DNA of 25,464 bases from an uncultured Phycisphaerales bacterium (GCA_937927975.1 CALEZT010000005.1:1-25464), one strand, 5' to 3'; numbered from the stretch's first letter, positions 1 through 12,175 are shown. The notes: generated by a model not told the origin, from the letters alone. A program made the numbers and translations.

Positions 1-1350
1 CTCCTGCGACTGATCGGCGAAGGCAACATGGGCCGCGTCATCCAGGCCCAGGACATCAACCTCCATCGGATCGTCGCGCTGAAGATCCTGTGCAAACGTC
101 TGCCCGGCGTGAACAACAAAGGCCACGTCGAGCAGTTCCTGCGCGAGGCCCGGGCGGCCGCCCAGATCGAACATCCCAACGTGGTGCAGGTGTACGAGAT
201 CAACCAGCACGAGGGCTGGTGGTACATCGCCATGGAACTGCTCGATGCGGGCAATCTCAAGCAGGTGGTCAAGGCCGCCGGACCGTTGTCGATCCCCCGC
301 GCGTGCAGCCTGATCGCAGACGCCGCAGCGGGGTTGGCCGCGGCGCACCAGCTTGGGATCGTGCATCGCGACGTGAAGCCCGCCAACCTCATGCTGACCC
401 GTCAGGGACGCTGCAAACTCACGGATTTCGGACTCGTCCGCCTGGACGACCCCAACGACCCCTTCGACTTCACGCGTAAGGCGGTGGGGTCGCCCGCGTT
501 CATGGCTCCGGAAGTGATCCTCAACCGCCGTCAGACGCCTGCGATCGACGTCTACAGTCTCGGAGGCACGCTCTTCTTCGCCCTGACCGGAAAGATGCCC
601 TACGCGGCGCAGAACCTCAAGGAACTCCTTCACAAGCACCTGCACGATCCTGTCCCCGATATCCGAACCCTGCTGCCCGCGTGTCCCGCCAGCCTGGCGG
701 CTCTGCTGACCAGGACCCTCGCCAAGGACCCCGCGGACCGCCCGTCGGCGGCCGATGTCGCTGCCGCCCTTCGGGCCGAGGCGATCGCCGCCCAGCCGGA
801 GGATTCGGGAGTCCTGAGCTTGACCGGGACAGGCTCTCTTCAGGCCCTGCTGGCTTCCCGAACGCAGTTCTCGCTGACGTCGCGAATCTCGAAAACAGTT
901 TGCAGCGTTGTGTGGAAGAGGCGGTGTGTCGCGTTCGCTGTGGCAGCGGTCCTGGTCTTTGTCGCAGGGGTTCTGTGGCTGGCTCCGCATGTCGTCGGCA
1001 TGTGGCGAGGGGCCCGCAGGACTCCCCATGCCGCGGATCTGGCCCGGCTGTTCCCCAATGCCGCGGAAACCTATGGCGTGTTGCCGCCCGGCGCTGTGCC
1101 CCGACACGTCCCGCCGGATGCGAAGGCTCCGCCGGCCTTCAGTTGGGTCCACAAGGTCCAGCCCGGAAAATACAAGTTCGTGGGCGCCAGGACCGGACTG
1201 CGATTCTACGCTGCGGATTCCCCTGAAGCGATCCTCATCCCCCTGGAGAGCCTCGTCGGATACGAGACCCGCGAGGCCGCCCGCGCAGAGGGCAGAGTCC
1301 CCGCCGACGCGGAAGCCGTCCCGCCGACAAACAAGCGACAGGACCAATAG
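1..1350 (+). CDS. Membrane-anchored serine/threonine protein kinase, 5' end missing
   Basis: The reading frame is open from the first base, so the start lies upstream of the window; 449 residues are visible. Numbering from the first visible codon, the glycine-rich ATP loop is GEGNMGRV (6-13) and the ATP-anchoring lysine is in VALK (Lys28). The catalytic loop HRDVKPAN is at 122-129, the metal-binding DFG at 142-144 and APE at 169-171. These are the full Hanks-type (PknB-like) catalytic residues, so the kinase should be active on Ser/Thr of cytoplasmic proteins. A hydrophobic segment at about 309-335 follows a basic stretch and is a single membrane span. About 115 residues lie outside; they show no PASTA repeats and I do not recognise them. 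Such kinases are abundant in Planctomycetota. Substrates cannot be read from the context. No clear terminator follows the stop. Confidence 0.93.
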   Translation, partial: LLRLIGEGNMGRVIQAQDINLHRIVALKILCKRLPGVNNKGHVEQFLREARAAAQIEHPNVVQVYEINQHEGWWYIAMELLDAGNLKQVVKAAGPLSIPRACSLIADAAAGLAAAHQLGIVHRDVKPANLMLTRQGRCKLTDFGLVRLDDPNDPFDFTRKAVGSPAFMAPEVILNRRQTPAIDVYSLGGTLFFALTGKMPYAAQNLKELLHKHLHDPVPDIRTLLPACPASLAALLTRTLAKDPADRPSAADVAAALRAEAIAAQPEDSGVLSLTGTGSLQALLASRTQFSLTSRISKTVCSVVWKRRCVAFAVAAVLVFVAGVLWLAPHVVGMWRGARRTPHAADLARLFPNAAETYGVLPPGAVPRHVPPDAKAPPAFSWVHKVQPGKYKFVGARTGLRFYAADSPEAILIPLESLVGYETREAARAEGRVPADAEAVPPTNKRQDQ

Positions 1351-1423
1351 CGACAATCACATAACCGGAGTATATCTATCTGTCTACTGTTAAATCGAGC
1401 AACATTCCAAACAAGAATTCATT

Positions 1424-1451
1424 TTGCGGCGTGCTTCCTATGGGCTAGAAT
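1424..1451 (+). promoter_or_regulatory. Predicted sigma70 promoter for the small secreted protein
   Basis: TTGCGG and TAGAAT are separated by 16 bases. The site lies in an AT-richer gap, 63 bases upstream of the ATG at 1515. Confidence 0.42.
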
Positions 1452-1514
1452 GGTTTTGATGCTGCGTCCGATGTCGATCGCAATGTGAGAGTCCTTTCTG
1501 AAGGAGATACGTCG

Positions 1515-1889
1515 ATGAAGAAACGACATATTCTTGCCGGCATCCTGTTGTGTGCACTTCTCGGTATTGGTCTTGCCGGCATTACCATCGCCAACAGCGC
1601 AGTGGACGGCGATGAGCCAGCCATGATGGTCTCCCCCAGCGTCATCGTGCTTGCCAAGGTCTCGACCCTCACGGTCCATACCAACATCCCGCTGTTGGCA
1701 GTTAATCGCGAAACGATTGCCCTGGATGGTGTCGCGCCAACCAGCGTCTTTGCGGATAGTCTCGGCCACCTCGTAGCCAAATTTGCGATAGCGGACCTTG
1801 ACCTGAAGCGCGGCTTAGTAACCCTAACCCTGACTGGTCTTACGACGGAGGGGTCGTTCTCTGCCGCAGACGAGGTCGTAGTGAAATAA
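1515..1889 (+). CDS. Small exported protein of unknown function (124 aa)
   Basis: The start at 1515 is chosen because AAGGAG lies at 1501-1506, eight bases before the ATG, and because it places a classic signal peptide at the N-terminus. An in-frame upstream start would put a charged extension before the signal. The peptide begins MKKRHILAG, has a hydrophobic core (about 8-26) and is probably cut near residue 27-31. The mature part of about 95 residues is rich in Val, Thr and Leu with alternating hydrophobics, suggesting a single beta-sandwich (Ig or cadherin-like) fold. No cysteine or catalytic motif is visible in the mature region. It stands alone between the kinase and a non-coding gap. 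I do not recognise the family; an extracellular or periplasmic structural role is only an inference from fold style. Confidence 0.75.
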   Translation: MKKRHILAGILLCALLGIGLAGITIANSAVDGDEPAMMVSPSVIVLAKVSTLTVHTNIPLLAVNRETIALDGVAPTSVFADSLGHLVAKFAIADLDLKRGLVTLTLTGLTTEGSFSAADEVVVK

Positions 1890-2118
1890 TCGTCGCGACA
1901 TGCCTTGGCACTTGAGGAGGGAGTCATGCCCGCGCATTCGGCGCGGGCGCAAGCGTAGCAGCTTCGTGCCGTGATCCGCCGGAAGGTCGCTCATGGGGGA
2001 CAGGCTCCCTGAAATGCCCAGCTCTGACTTTCAGTTGGTCTCGGGGGCGTCGAACAAATCGATAGCGGCAGGGTGTGCCGTGCAGACCATTCTCCCCAAA
2101 TCTTCCTTCGGGTTGCTC

Positions 2119-2171
2119 TTGGGGCCCCGGCCCCAAACCCCGGGCATTTGACGCATTACGCCAATGGCATG
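2119..2171 (-). repeat. Diverged, collapsed copy (D) of the intergenic inverted-repeat element
   Basis: On the minus strand, 2171-2140 matches the right arm and tail of copy B (12064-12095) at about 24 of 32 positions, ending in the same AAATGCCCGG. The spacer between the two arms seen in other copies is absent here. The adjoining perfect hairpin TTGGGGCC/GGCCCCAA (2119-2136) sits at the same relative place as the outer hairpin of copy A. The homology is plausible but weak. Confidence 0.4.
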
Positions 2172-2324
2172 GTAATGGAAAAATCCCGCTGGACAGAATG
2201 CGCGGCGGATTCCAACCCCTACGCATCTGCCCGCCAAAGCCGGTCTCAATGCTTGAGCCTCTGGCCGCTCGTCCCGACACAGCCGCTTCACGCTTCACGA
2301 GTCCCGCTCCACGAATTCTCCCCC

Positions 2325-2353
2325 TTGCCGTGGGCCTCCCGTTCTGCTACACT
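2325..2353 (+). promoter_or_regulatory. Predicted sigma70 promoter for the 2549/3170 gene pair
   Basis: TTGCCG and TACACT are separated by 17 bases. It would give a leader of about 190 bases before the ATG at 2549. Confidence 0.4.
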
Positions 2354-2424
2354 CTCCCCCAGCGTGACGCCGAGGATGAACGAGTTGGAGCCTGACATGA
2401 AGTGCCCGAGCGTGGAGAGGCGAA

Positions 2425-2508
2425 ATGAGTGTGGTGGGTGCAGGATGTGGAGAATCGAGCGTAAACAGCGAACGCAGGGATGTGAGCATGGCCGACCGTA
2501 CCCAATAG
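2425..2508 (+). CDS. Possible 27-residue leader ORF
   Basis: An ATG at 2425 is preceded by GGAGAGG (2414-2420). It opens a 27-codon frame ending TAG at 2506-2508, between the predicted promoter and the next gene. The peptide has no recognisable feature. It could be an upstream translated leader, but a chance ORF is at least as likely. Confidence 0.2.
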   Translation: MSVVGAGCGESSVNSERRDVSMADRTQ

Positions 2509-2548
2509 TCGGAGGCCGGGCCATTTTGCCATCTGGGAGAGTGAGTGG

Positions 2549-3109
2549 ATGTCCCGTAAACTGAGATCGCTTGTTGTGCATTTGCTTTTGCCGGCTGTGG
2601 TCGCTTCTCTCGCGGCGGCCCCGTTTGCCTGGAATATGAAGCATCGCCCTGCACGACTGTTCCGTGAAGTTGTTCTGGACCCGATTCCAGCATCAGTTCA
2701 GCACATAAAGGCGAATCATGCCCGCTGGTTCAGCAAGCACACGTATGTTTTCCGGTTCGATGTTGATCTTGAGGATCTTGCTCTGATCCTACGCTCAGGT
2801 CCGTTTGAAGAGATATCCTGTGTGAAGTATGATCGAGGAATGCTCTGCTACGGGGAAACAGAAGATGTGACCAGCAGCGTCTGGTTGTATGAAGTGCCCA
2901 GGGGCGAGCGCGAGCCATCCTGGTTCAATCTGGAACCATGGGGGAGATTCCGCGCGTACATTCTCGAAAGAGAGGTATCGGATTTCTACCGCGTGCGATT
3001 GCTTCTATACCATGAAGGACGAGGTCAAGCGTTCTTTCTTGAACACGAAATACGTGGCCGGGAGCCGACTGGGAAGGAATATCGCAGCAAGAGAAGAGGG
3101 ACGCATTAA
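2549..3109 (+). CDS. Exported or membrane-anchored protein of unknown function (186 aa)
   Basis: The start at 2549 is supported by GGGAGA eight bases upstream. The N-terminus (SRKLRSLVVHLLLPAVVASL) is a signal peptide or single anchor at about residues 4-27. The rest, about 155 residues, is mixed alpha/beta with many aromatic and charged residues and a very basic tail (KEYRSKRRGTH). No catalytic motif stands out and I do not recognise the family. The gene is followed after 60 bases by a lipoprotein gene on the same strand, so the two are probably co-transcribed. Base composition is slightly lower in GC than the beta-galactosidase downstream. Function unknown. Confidence 0.72.
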   Translation: MSRKLRSLVVHLLLPAVVASLAAAPFAWNMKHRPARLFREVVLDPIPASVQHIKANHARWFSKHTYVFRFDVDLEDLALILRSGPFEEISCVKYDRGMLCYGETEDVTSSVWLYEVPRGEREPSWFNLEPWGRFRAYILEREVSDFYRVRLLLYHEGRGQAFFLEHEIRGREPTGKEYRSKRRGTH

Positions 3110-3169
3110 CGAGCGACGGGGCAAACGGGGTCGTCCATGTTAATGATCTGTGCCTGGAGCAGAACAGCC

Positions 3170-7748
<4,579 letters not shown>

Positions 7749-7804
7749 GCTGGGCGCCTACTGGCCAGGCAGATACGACACATAACCAGCAGGGAATCAA
7801 CTCC

Positions 7805-7841
7805 GAAGACCATTGACAAGCATCGGCTTGCGATGGTCTTC
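7805..7841 (+). terminator. Strong hairpin after beta-galactosidase, probable terminator
   Basis: GAAGACCAT (7805-7813) pairs perfectly with ATGGTCTTC (7833-7841), and an inner CAAGC/GCTTG stem closes an ATCG loop. It lies 56 bases after the stop codon. There is no clean T-run behind it, so it may act as an RNA-stabilising 3' end instead. Confidence 0.5.
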
Positions 7842-7908
7842 TCATATCTGTGGACCGGAAAGGAACCATTCGTGGGGTGTTCGGTTCATCCCTGATGGTT
7901 CTCTGTGA

Positions 7909-7936
7909 TTGCACGAGGCTCCGAATCCGATATAAT
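7909..7936 (+). promoter_or_regulatory. Sigma70 promoter for the MNT/HEPN pair
   Basis: TTGCAC, 16 bases, then a perfect TATAAT (7931-7936). Transcription would start near 7943. This rules out the in-frame ATGs at 7935 and 7938 and supports a GTG start at 7971. Confidence 0.65.
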
Positions 7937-7970
7937 GATGGAGAACAGGCAACGATACAAGGAGACGACC

Positions 7971-8306
7971 GTGGTGCGTGTATCCGAGCAACTGATCGAG
8001 GAAATGGTTCGGACAATTGTGGACGAGGTGGGGCCGCGCCGCGTCTATCTCTTCGGCTCGTACGCTCGTGGCGATCAGACTGCCGACTCCGACGTTGATC
8101 TGCTCATTGTCGAGGACGAGGCCTTCGGGCCCGACCGCAATCGGTGGTCCGAGTTGAAGCGCATCCGCAGGGCTCTCCGGCCGTTCCGTGTCCCTAAGGA
8201 TATCCTGGTCTACAGCCAGGACGAGTTCGAAACCTGGGAGAAATCCGTGAATCACATCGTCGCCCGCGCCGCCGGGGAAGGAAGACTGGTCTATGAGAGA
8301 TCCTAA
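7971..8306 (+). CDS. MNT-type minimal nucleotidyltransferase (antitoxin-like, 111 aa)
   Basis: The start is the GTG at 7971, with a perfect AAGGAG at 7959-7964 and the -10 box upstream at 7931. Residues 29-34 read GSYARG and residues 39-43 DSDVD. This is the GS-x(n)-DxD signature of the polymerase-beta nucleotidyltransferase superfamily, minimal (MntA/MNT) branch, and both metal-binding aspartates are present. Members of this branch usually pair with a HEPN RNase toxin and silence it by adding AMP to a tyrosine. The next ORF begins inside this gene (14-base overlap) and looks like the start of a HEPN protein that has lost its middle. The enzyme seems intact while its partner is not, so it may be an orphan antitoxin or have taken another target. 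Confidence 0.85.
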   Translation: MVRVSEQLIEEMVRTIVDEVGPRRVYLFGSYARGDQTADSDVDLLIVEDEAFGPDRNRWSELKRIRRALRPFRVPKDILVYSQDEFETWEKSVNHIVARAAGEGRLVYERS

Positions 8307-8442
8307 GCAGGCCAGGGACCTTCTCACCATGGCGGAGAGGGACTGCCGTGCCCTGTGCGGCATGGAAGCCGACATCAACCGGAGAGATTGTATCGACCAG
8401 ATCGCCCGCCTGCTGCAGCACGTCCGACAGGTCATCGGATAG
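8293..8442 (+). pseudogene. HEPN-domain remnant with internal deletion (49 aa)
   Basis: An ATG at 8293 overlaps the end of the nucleotidyltransferase gene by 14 bases, the usual layout of MNT-HEPN pairs. The 49-residue product begins DPKQARDLLTMAERDCRAL, the typical first helix of a HEPN protein. It ends DQIARLLQHVRQVIG, which resembles the last helix of such proteins. Complete HEPN partners are about 110-140 residues. The central part that carries the R-x(4-6)-H RNase motif and the modified tyrosine is missing. The frame is open, so the simplest reading is an in-frame deletion. It is very unlikely to be an RNase; it may still be made as a small helical protein. Assignment of the C-terminal part is inference. 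Confidence 0.6.
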
Positions 8443-8522
8443 AACGAAAGCAGTAGCCGCCGGGAGGTGTCTGTGAACGACAGACGTGGCCCCCCCGGCC
8501 CCCAGGAGATGGAGATAATGTC

Positions 8523-8903
8523 ATGAAACCAATCCGAACTACCGCCGCTCCGGCGGCGATCGGGCCCTATAGCCAGGCAGTTGCACAAGGGCAGTTGCTC
8601 TTCACGTCGGGCCAGATCCCCATCGACCCGGCCACCGGCGAGCTTCGCAACAGCGACATCGCCACCGCCGCAAGGCAGGTGCTGACGAATCTCCGCGCGG
8701 TGCTCGTTGCAGGCGGGGCGGATCTGACCACCGTCGTCAAGACCACCGTGTTCCTCAAGGACATGCGGGACTTCCAGGCCTTCAACGCGGTCTATGGCGA
8801 GTTCTTCAAAGAGCCCTTCCCGGCCCGAAGCTGCATTCAGGTCGCGGGTCTGCCCAAGGACTCGCTGGTCGAGATCGAAGCGATCGCCGTGCGGAAGGAA
8901 TGA
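8523..8903 (+). CDS. ridA: RidA family enamine/imine deaminase
   Basis: The protein is 126 aa with a start supported by GGAG (8511-8514), eight bases upstream. It matches the RidA/YjgF/UK114 family along its whole length: IGPYSQAV near the N-terminus, FTSGQIPIDP in the middle, and PARSCIQV with Arg102, the residue that binds the carboxylate of the substrate. Glu119 fits the conserved acidic position. The family forms cytoplasmic trimers that hydrolyse reactive 2-aminoacrylate and related imines released by PLP enzymes, protecting those enzymes from damage. It sits alone after the HEPN remnant and converges on the DUF1593 gene with only 63 bases between the stops. A short hairpin (GTCTG/CAGAC) lies in its leader. 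The family call is firm; physiology here is inferred from family. Confidence 0.95.
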   Translation: MKPIRTTAAPAAIGPYSQAVAQGQLLFTSGQIPIDPATGELRNSDIATAARQVLTNLRAVLVAGGADLTTVVKTTVFLKDMRDFQAFNAVYGEFFKEPFPARSCIQVAGLPKDSLVEIEAIAVRKE

Positions 8904-8910
8904 CGGGAGG

Positions 8911-8941
8911 CAGTGACTCGTGGCCTGTGACCCGTGACCCG
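8911..8941 (+). repeat. GTGACCCGTG-type short repeat
   Basis: Imperfect tandem units of the pattern GTGAC(T/C)CGTGGCC fill the gap between two convergent genes. The same pattern recurs at 12001-12050 and, in part, at 13411-13452. Confidence 0.5.
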
Positions 8942-8966
8942 AACTGCGGCTTTGCGCCTGCCCTCT

Positions 8967-10280
8967 TCATTGAGTCGGCCGGCATCGGTCCATGCGGGCC
9001 GCGAAGTCTCGCAGGAAGTCCTCGCGCCACCGGCTCACGGTCTTGGCGCCGATGTGGGGACCCTCCGCGACCTGGGGCGAGGGATCGTCCGTCCACCAGT
9101 AGGGCAGCCGGGACGAGGGTCGCTGCGCCGCGTCGGGCGCAGGTCGCACGGACGTCAGTTCGCCGGTCTTTCCATCGAGCGTCGCCATGTTGCTGCGAAT
9201 CGTGTAGCTGTATGTCTTGGCGTCCTTCGGCGAGAATCGAAACCGCATTGTGCCGTCTGCGTGGATGTGCCCGACCGACGACTGGTTCTCGATCACCATG
9301 GTCGCCTCGGGCCTCTCTCGCATGTGCTCGCTCACCGGCAAGGCCAACTCCAGGACGCCAAACTGTTCGATCCGGTCCTCCTGGCTCGTGAGGCGGTCGA
9401 ACACAACGTGCGGCCGCGCCCAGGCCCGAACGAATTGTCCGCCCCAGCCGGGTTGCGACGGGTCCTCGGGCGTTCCGTGCAACAGGTACCCGACCGAAGG
9501 CGAGTCGCCCATCTTGATCGTGCCGCCGAGCTGTGTCGCAAAGAAATCGCCCAAGGCCCCGTGACCCGCGATATGCTTCGTGACAAATGCCTTGTTGCCC
9601 CATTCGCCTTGTTGATTGCCGCCGACGAACCAGCCGCGATAGGTCGCGTTGACCTCGATGATCCAAAGTGTCGGATGATGGGTGGCGACGTACTGATGGG
9701 CTTCTACGCTCCATTTCTTGTTGGGCCCGCCGATGAAGTAGACGCGCAGCTTGGGCAGGATGTCCGGGGCGTCGTGCAGCGCCTGGGCCAGATCGTCGAT
9801 CCCGCCCCACACCAGCACCCAGAGCGGCCGCGAATCCTCCCGCCGGGCGCAGCGAACGATCCACTCGGACCCCTCCGTCGGAGCCCCAAACCCATCATAT
9901 CCCGCTCCGTCAATAGCTCCCTGCTTCGCAATCGCCCGCAGCGAATCGGGAGCAGGGTACCTGTCGGAATGCGTCTTGAGTTGCGGATAGTCGCGTTCGT
10001 ACAGATCGACGACCTGCAGGATATGCTCCTTGCGTCCAGGACCATAAGGCGACGAGATCAGCCCCTCGATCTCGAAGCAATCCGCATAGACCAGCAGATG
10101 CACCATCGACTGAAAATCATCGGGATCGGTCCCGCCGATATCCGTGGACACAATCACCCGCCGCCGCGGCTCGACCGCCGTGCCGTCTGCGACCTGCCCA
10201 TCACACCACGCCACGCAACCACCGAGTCCCAGCAGCACCGCACACAACATTGTATTCATTTTCATCGTCGCTTTCTTCAT
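8967..10280 (-). CDS. DUF1593 nucleoside-hydrolase-like lipoprotein (437 aa)
   Basis: The frame is open further upstream, but that part overlaps repeat copy A. The ATG at 10280 gives a proper lipoprotein signal: MKKATMKMN, hydrophobic core, and LGGC with lipid-attachment Cys22. The mature protein starts with VIVSTDIGGTDPDDFQS (43-57), close to the calcium-binding Asp cluster of nucleoside hydrolases. It continues as the DUF1593 (Sde182-type) domain with WVLVWGGIDDLAQAL and VYFIGGPNKKW. The last 100 or so residues are beta-rich and typical of the family's C-terminal sandwich domain. Characterised relatives are few; cellulose association and N-glycoside cleavage have been proposed. Placement next to an oxidoreductase and an exported beta-galactosidase suggests saccharide breakdown at the cell surface. 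The exact substrate is unknown. Confidence 0.87.
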   Translation of the reverse strand: MKKATMKMNTMLCAVLLGLGGCVAWCDGQVADGTAVEPRRRVIVSTDIGGTDPDDFQSMVHLLVYADCFEIEGLISSPYGPGRKEHILQVVDLYERDYPQLKTHSDRYPAPDSLRAIAKQGAIDGAGYDGFGAPTEGSEWIVRCARREDSRPLWVLVWGGIDDLAQALHDAPDILPKLRVYFIGGPNKKWSVEAHQYVATHHPTLWIIEVNATYRGWFVGGNQQGEWGNKAFVTKHIAGHGALGDFFATQLGGTIKMGDSPSVGYLLHGTPEDPSQPGWGGQFVRAWARPHVVFDRLTSQEDRIEQFGVLELALPVSEHMRERPEATMVIENQSSVGHIHADGTMRFRFSPKDAKTYSYTIRSNMATLDGKTGELTSVRPAPDAAQRPSSRLPYWWTDDPSPQVAEGPHIGAKTVSRWREDFLRDFAARMDRCRPTQ

Positions 10281-10333
10281 GCCGACTTTCTGCCGAAGCC
10301 CAATTCGAGACCGAGCGTTGAAGACCAAAGATA

Positions 10334-10476
10334 CAGGCCCAAAGCGGGCCTGCGAGGGACGTTTTACCGCTTTGGGCCAGCAGCATGATAAACAAGAGCG
10401 GCACATTCGCCAAGGCGTGCCCGGCACGCCCTTCATGCTGCTGGCCAAAAGCGCAAAATGCCCGGCCGAAGGCCGG
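10334..10476 (-). repeat. Intergenic structured inverted repeat, copy A
   Basis: The arms CGCTTTGGGCCAGCAGCATG (10368-10387) and CATGCTGCTGGCCAAAAGCG (10434-10453) are complementary at 19 of 20 positions. Between them is an inner hairpin, GGCGTGC-CCG-GCACGCC. Outside are two more hairpins: CAGGCCC/GGGCCTG (10334-10352) and CCGGCC-GAA-GGCCGG (10462-10476). Copies B, C and D share this plan. It lies between the oxidoreductase and DUF1593 genes and also accounts for the spurious upstream extension of the latter. Confidence 0.8.
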
Positions 10477-10556
10477 TTCAATCAGTCCGCCTCCTCTCCT
10501 TCCTCAAGACCGAGACAAGTAAGGCGTCCCCGGGATTCCAAATTCCAGATAACATT

Positions 10557-11735
10557 TCAACGGACGATCGGCCACTGGAACGTGGAGGCGATCGCGACGC
10601 GTTTGCCGGTCGCGGAGGATTCGCGGGCCGCCGTGATGATCTCCAGCACGTGCAAGGCATGTTCCGGCGTCACCAGCAGTTCCTTGCCGGTCACGAGGCA
10701 CTCGGCCGCCAGGGCCGCGCCAAGCTGCCAGATGTACCCCTGCGTGTCTTTGACGTGGCGCTCCAGTTTCGGCGCGTCCTTCGTGGCCAGGTCCACGCCC
10801 AGCGGCGCCCAGTCGTAGCCGACCAGGCCCATGAAGCCTTCCGAGCCGACGATGCTGATGGTGTGCCGCGTCTCCTGGCTGCCGTCGTGGCCGTGCGGGT
10901 TGAAGTAGTTGAAACCCGACTGCACGTGGGAGATGACGCCGTTGCCGTGGTCCATCAGGACCATGGCGTTGTCCTCCTCGGTGACCTTGATGCGGCCCTT
11001 GTCGCTCACGGTCCGCTCCGGCGTGACGACGCTCACCATCGCGCTGACGTGCCGGGCGGGACCGAGCAGACCCGTCAGCGACGTGAGATTGTATACCGCC
11101 AGATCCGGCATCGAGCCGCCGCCTTTCTCGTAGAAGAAGGCCGACCAGTCAGGCCCCTCGTGCCCATAGTCTGCGTGGGCGGCAGCCACCCGCCCGAGCC
11201 TGCCTGCGGCCAGTTGCCTGGCCATGAACGCAAACTGCGGGCTTTGCACGGTGATCGGCGCGCCCCAGAGGCGAAGGTTCTTCTGTCGGGCCAGACGCAG
11301 CAACTCCTGTCCGGCCGCCAGGGAATTGGCGATCGGTTTCTCGCTCCAGACGTGCCGGCCCGCCTCCAGCGCCCGACGGTTGATGCCCTCGTGCTCCTGC
11401 ATGTCCGTGAGGTCCACCAGGAAGTCGAACGGCGCACCGGCCAGCATCTCGTCGATATGAGGATAATGGTGAGCGACCTTGAACCGCTGGGCCTGTCTGC
11501 TGGCCCGATCGGGCTTGATATCGCACACGCTGACCAATTCGACGAATGGCGATTTCGCCAGCACCGGCAGATACGAGTTGGACACGCTGCCGCAGCCGAT
11601 CACGCCGGTGCGGACGCGCCCGCCCGACCCCCCGCGCGAAACCGCTCCAGCGGTCCCAACCACCAGTCCTGCCCCGGACAGAAACGCAGCTTTCGTAAAC
11701 TCACGCCGATTCACGATGGGGTTCGAATGGCTCAT
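10557..11735 (-). CDS. Tat-exported Gfo/Idh/MocA family oxidoreductase (392 aa)
   Basis: The start at 11735 has AAGGA about eight bases upstream and begins just before a twin-arginine signal: NRREFTK (9-15), then a hydrophobic stretch to about residue 32. The Rossmann fold follows with VIGCGSVS (45-52). EKP (131-133) holds the family lysine. GGGSMPDLAVYNL (204-216) is the helix near the active site that carries the conserved Asp210. The family uses NAD(P) tightly bound in the cytoplasm, and Tat export of folded holo-enzyme is common in planctomycetes. Substrates are usually sugars, sugar alcohols or keto-sugars. With the DUF1593 lipoprotein and the beta-galactosidase/DUF1080 enzyme nearby, oxidation or reduction of a released sugar is likely; which one cannot be told. 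Confidence 0.92.
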   Translation of the reverse strand: MSHSNPIVNRREFTKAAFLSGAGLVVGTAGAVSRGGSGGRVRTGVIGCGSVSNSYLPVLAKSPFVELVSVCDIKPDRASRQAQRFKVAHHYPHIDEMLAGAPFDFLVDLTDMQEHEGINRRALEAGRHVWSEKPIANSLAAGQELLRLARQKNLRLWGAPITVQSPQFAFMARQLAAGRLGRVAAAHADYGHEGPDWSAFFYEKGGGSMPDLAVYNLTSLTGLLGPARHVSAMVSVVTPERTVSDKGRIKVTEEDNAMVLMDHGNGVISHVQSGFNYFNPHGHDGSQETRHTISIVGSEGFMGLVGYDWAPLGVDLATKDAPKLERHVKDTQGYIWQLGAALAAECLVTGKELLVTPEHALHVLEIITAARESSATGKRVAIASTFQWPIVR

Positions 11736-11815
11736 AAATCGTCCTTCGTTATCCGATGTCCTCTTGATCCCTGGATCCAGAATCTCCCTTGGCAACCGGG
11801 AGTCTCCAGAAACCC

Positions 11816-11844
11816 AGTATACGTCAACCGATGCCTCAATTCAA
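11816..11844 (-). promoter_or_regulatory. Sigma70 promoter of the Gfo/Idh gene
   Basis: On the minus strand TTGAAT (11844-11839), 17 bases, then TATACT (11821-11816). The predicted leader is about 75 bases. Confidence 0.58.
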
Positions 11845-11965
11845 AATCGAAAGAGGTGTCGCGGGAATTCCACGACGGCGCAAGAGCGCGACGACAAGAG
11901 AAGAGGTGGCTCATCCGGTTCTTGCGTACTTTCCCGTGCGATGGAAGCCCTGCCCCACGCCCCCC

Positions 11966-12105
11966 TGGCATCTTTCGCCTTGGGCCAATGACATGAAGAT
12001 AGTGGCCCGTGGCCCGTGCCCCGAACCACGAGTCACGGATCACGCGCGCCAAGCACGCCCCTTCATGCTGCTGGCCAAAAGCGATAAATGCCCGGCCGAA
12101 GGCGG
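11966..12105 (-). repeat. Intergenic structured inverted repeat, copy B, with an inner insertion
   Basis: The right arm CATGCTGCTGGCCAAAAGCG (12064-12083) is identical to that of copy A. The left arm (11976-11995) is diverged (CGCCTTGGGCCAATGACATG). The terminal hairpin CCGGCC-GAA-GGCGG (12092-12105) has lost one base. The inner region is about 20 bases longer than in A and carries a separate hairpin, CCGTGGCCCGTG/CACGAGTCACGG (12007-12038), built from the GTGACC-type repeat. Confidence 0.72.
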
Positions 12106-12175
12106 AGACATCGCCGGACTGACAGGCGGAAAGAAGTTCGGTTCGGGGAGAGTATTCTTGCGCTTGACAGGAACC

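Larger units (their letters stand above)
1890..2548 (+). other. Gene-poor gap with hairpins, a diverged repeat copy and a promoter
   Basis: Open frames on both strands here are mutually contradictory and look like chance. Three things can be seen: a perfect hairpin at 2119-2136, a diverged copy of the intergenic repeat at 2140-2171, and a promoter-like pair at 2325-2353. A very short possible ORF at 2425-2508 is listed separately. Confidence 0.6.

Noticed and set aside
8934..10388. 484-codon plus-strand frame
   Set aside because: Antisense of the DUF1593 lipoprotein gene, which has a lipobox and the Asp cluster on the other strand.
10281..10481. N-terminal extension of the DUF1593 protein
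   Set aside because: It runs through repeat copy A; the ATG at 10280 starts a proper lipoprotein signal.
10458..11996. 512-codon plus-strand frame
   Set aside because: Antisense of the Gfo/Idh gene and running through repeat copies; no protein-like features.
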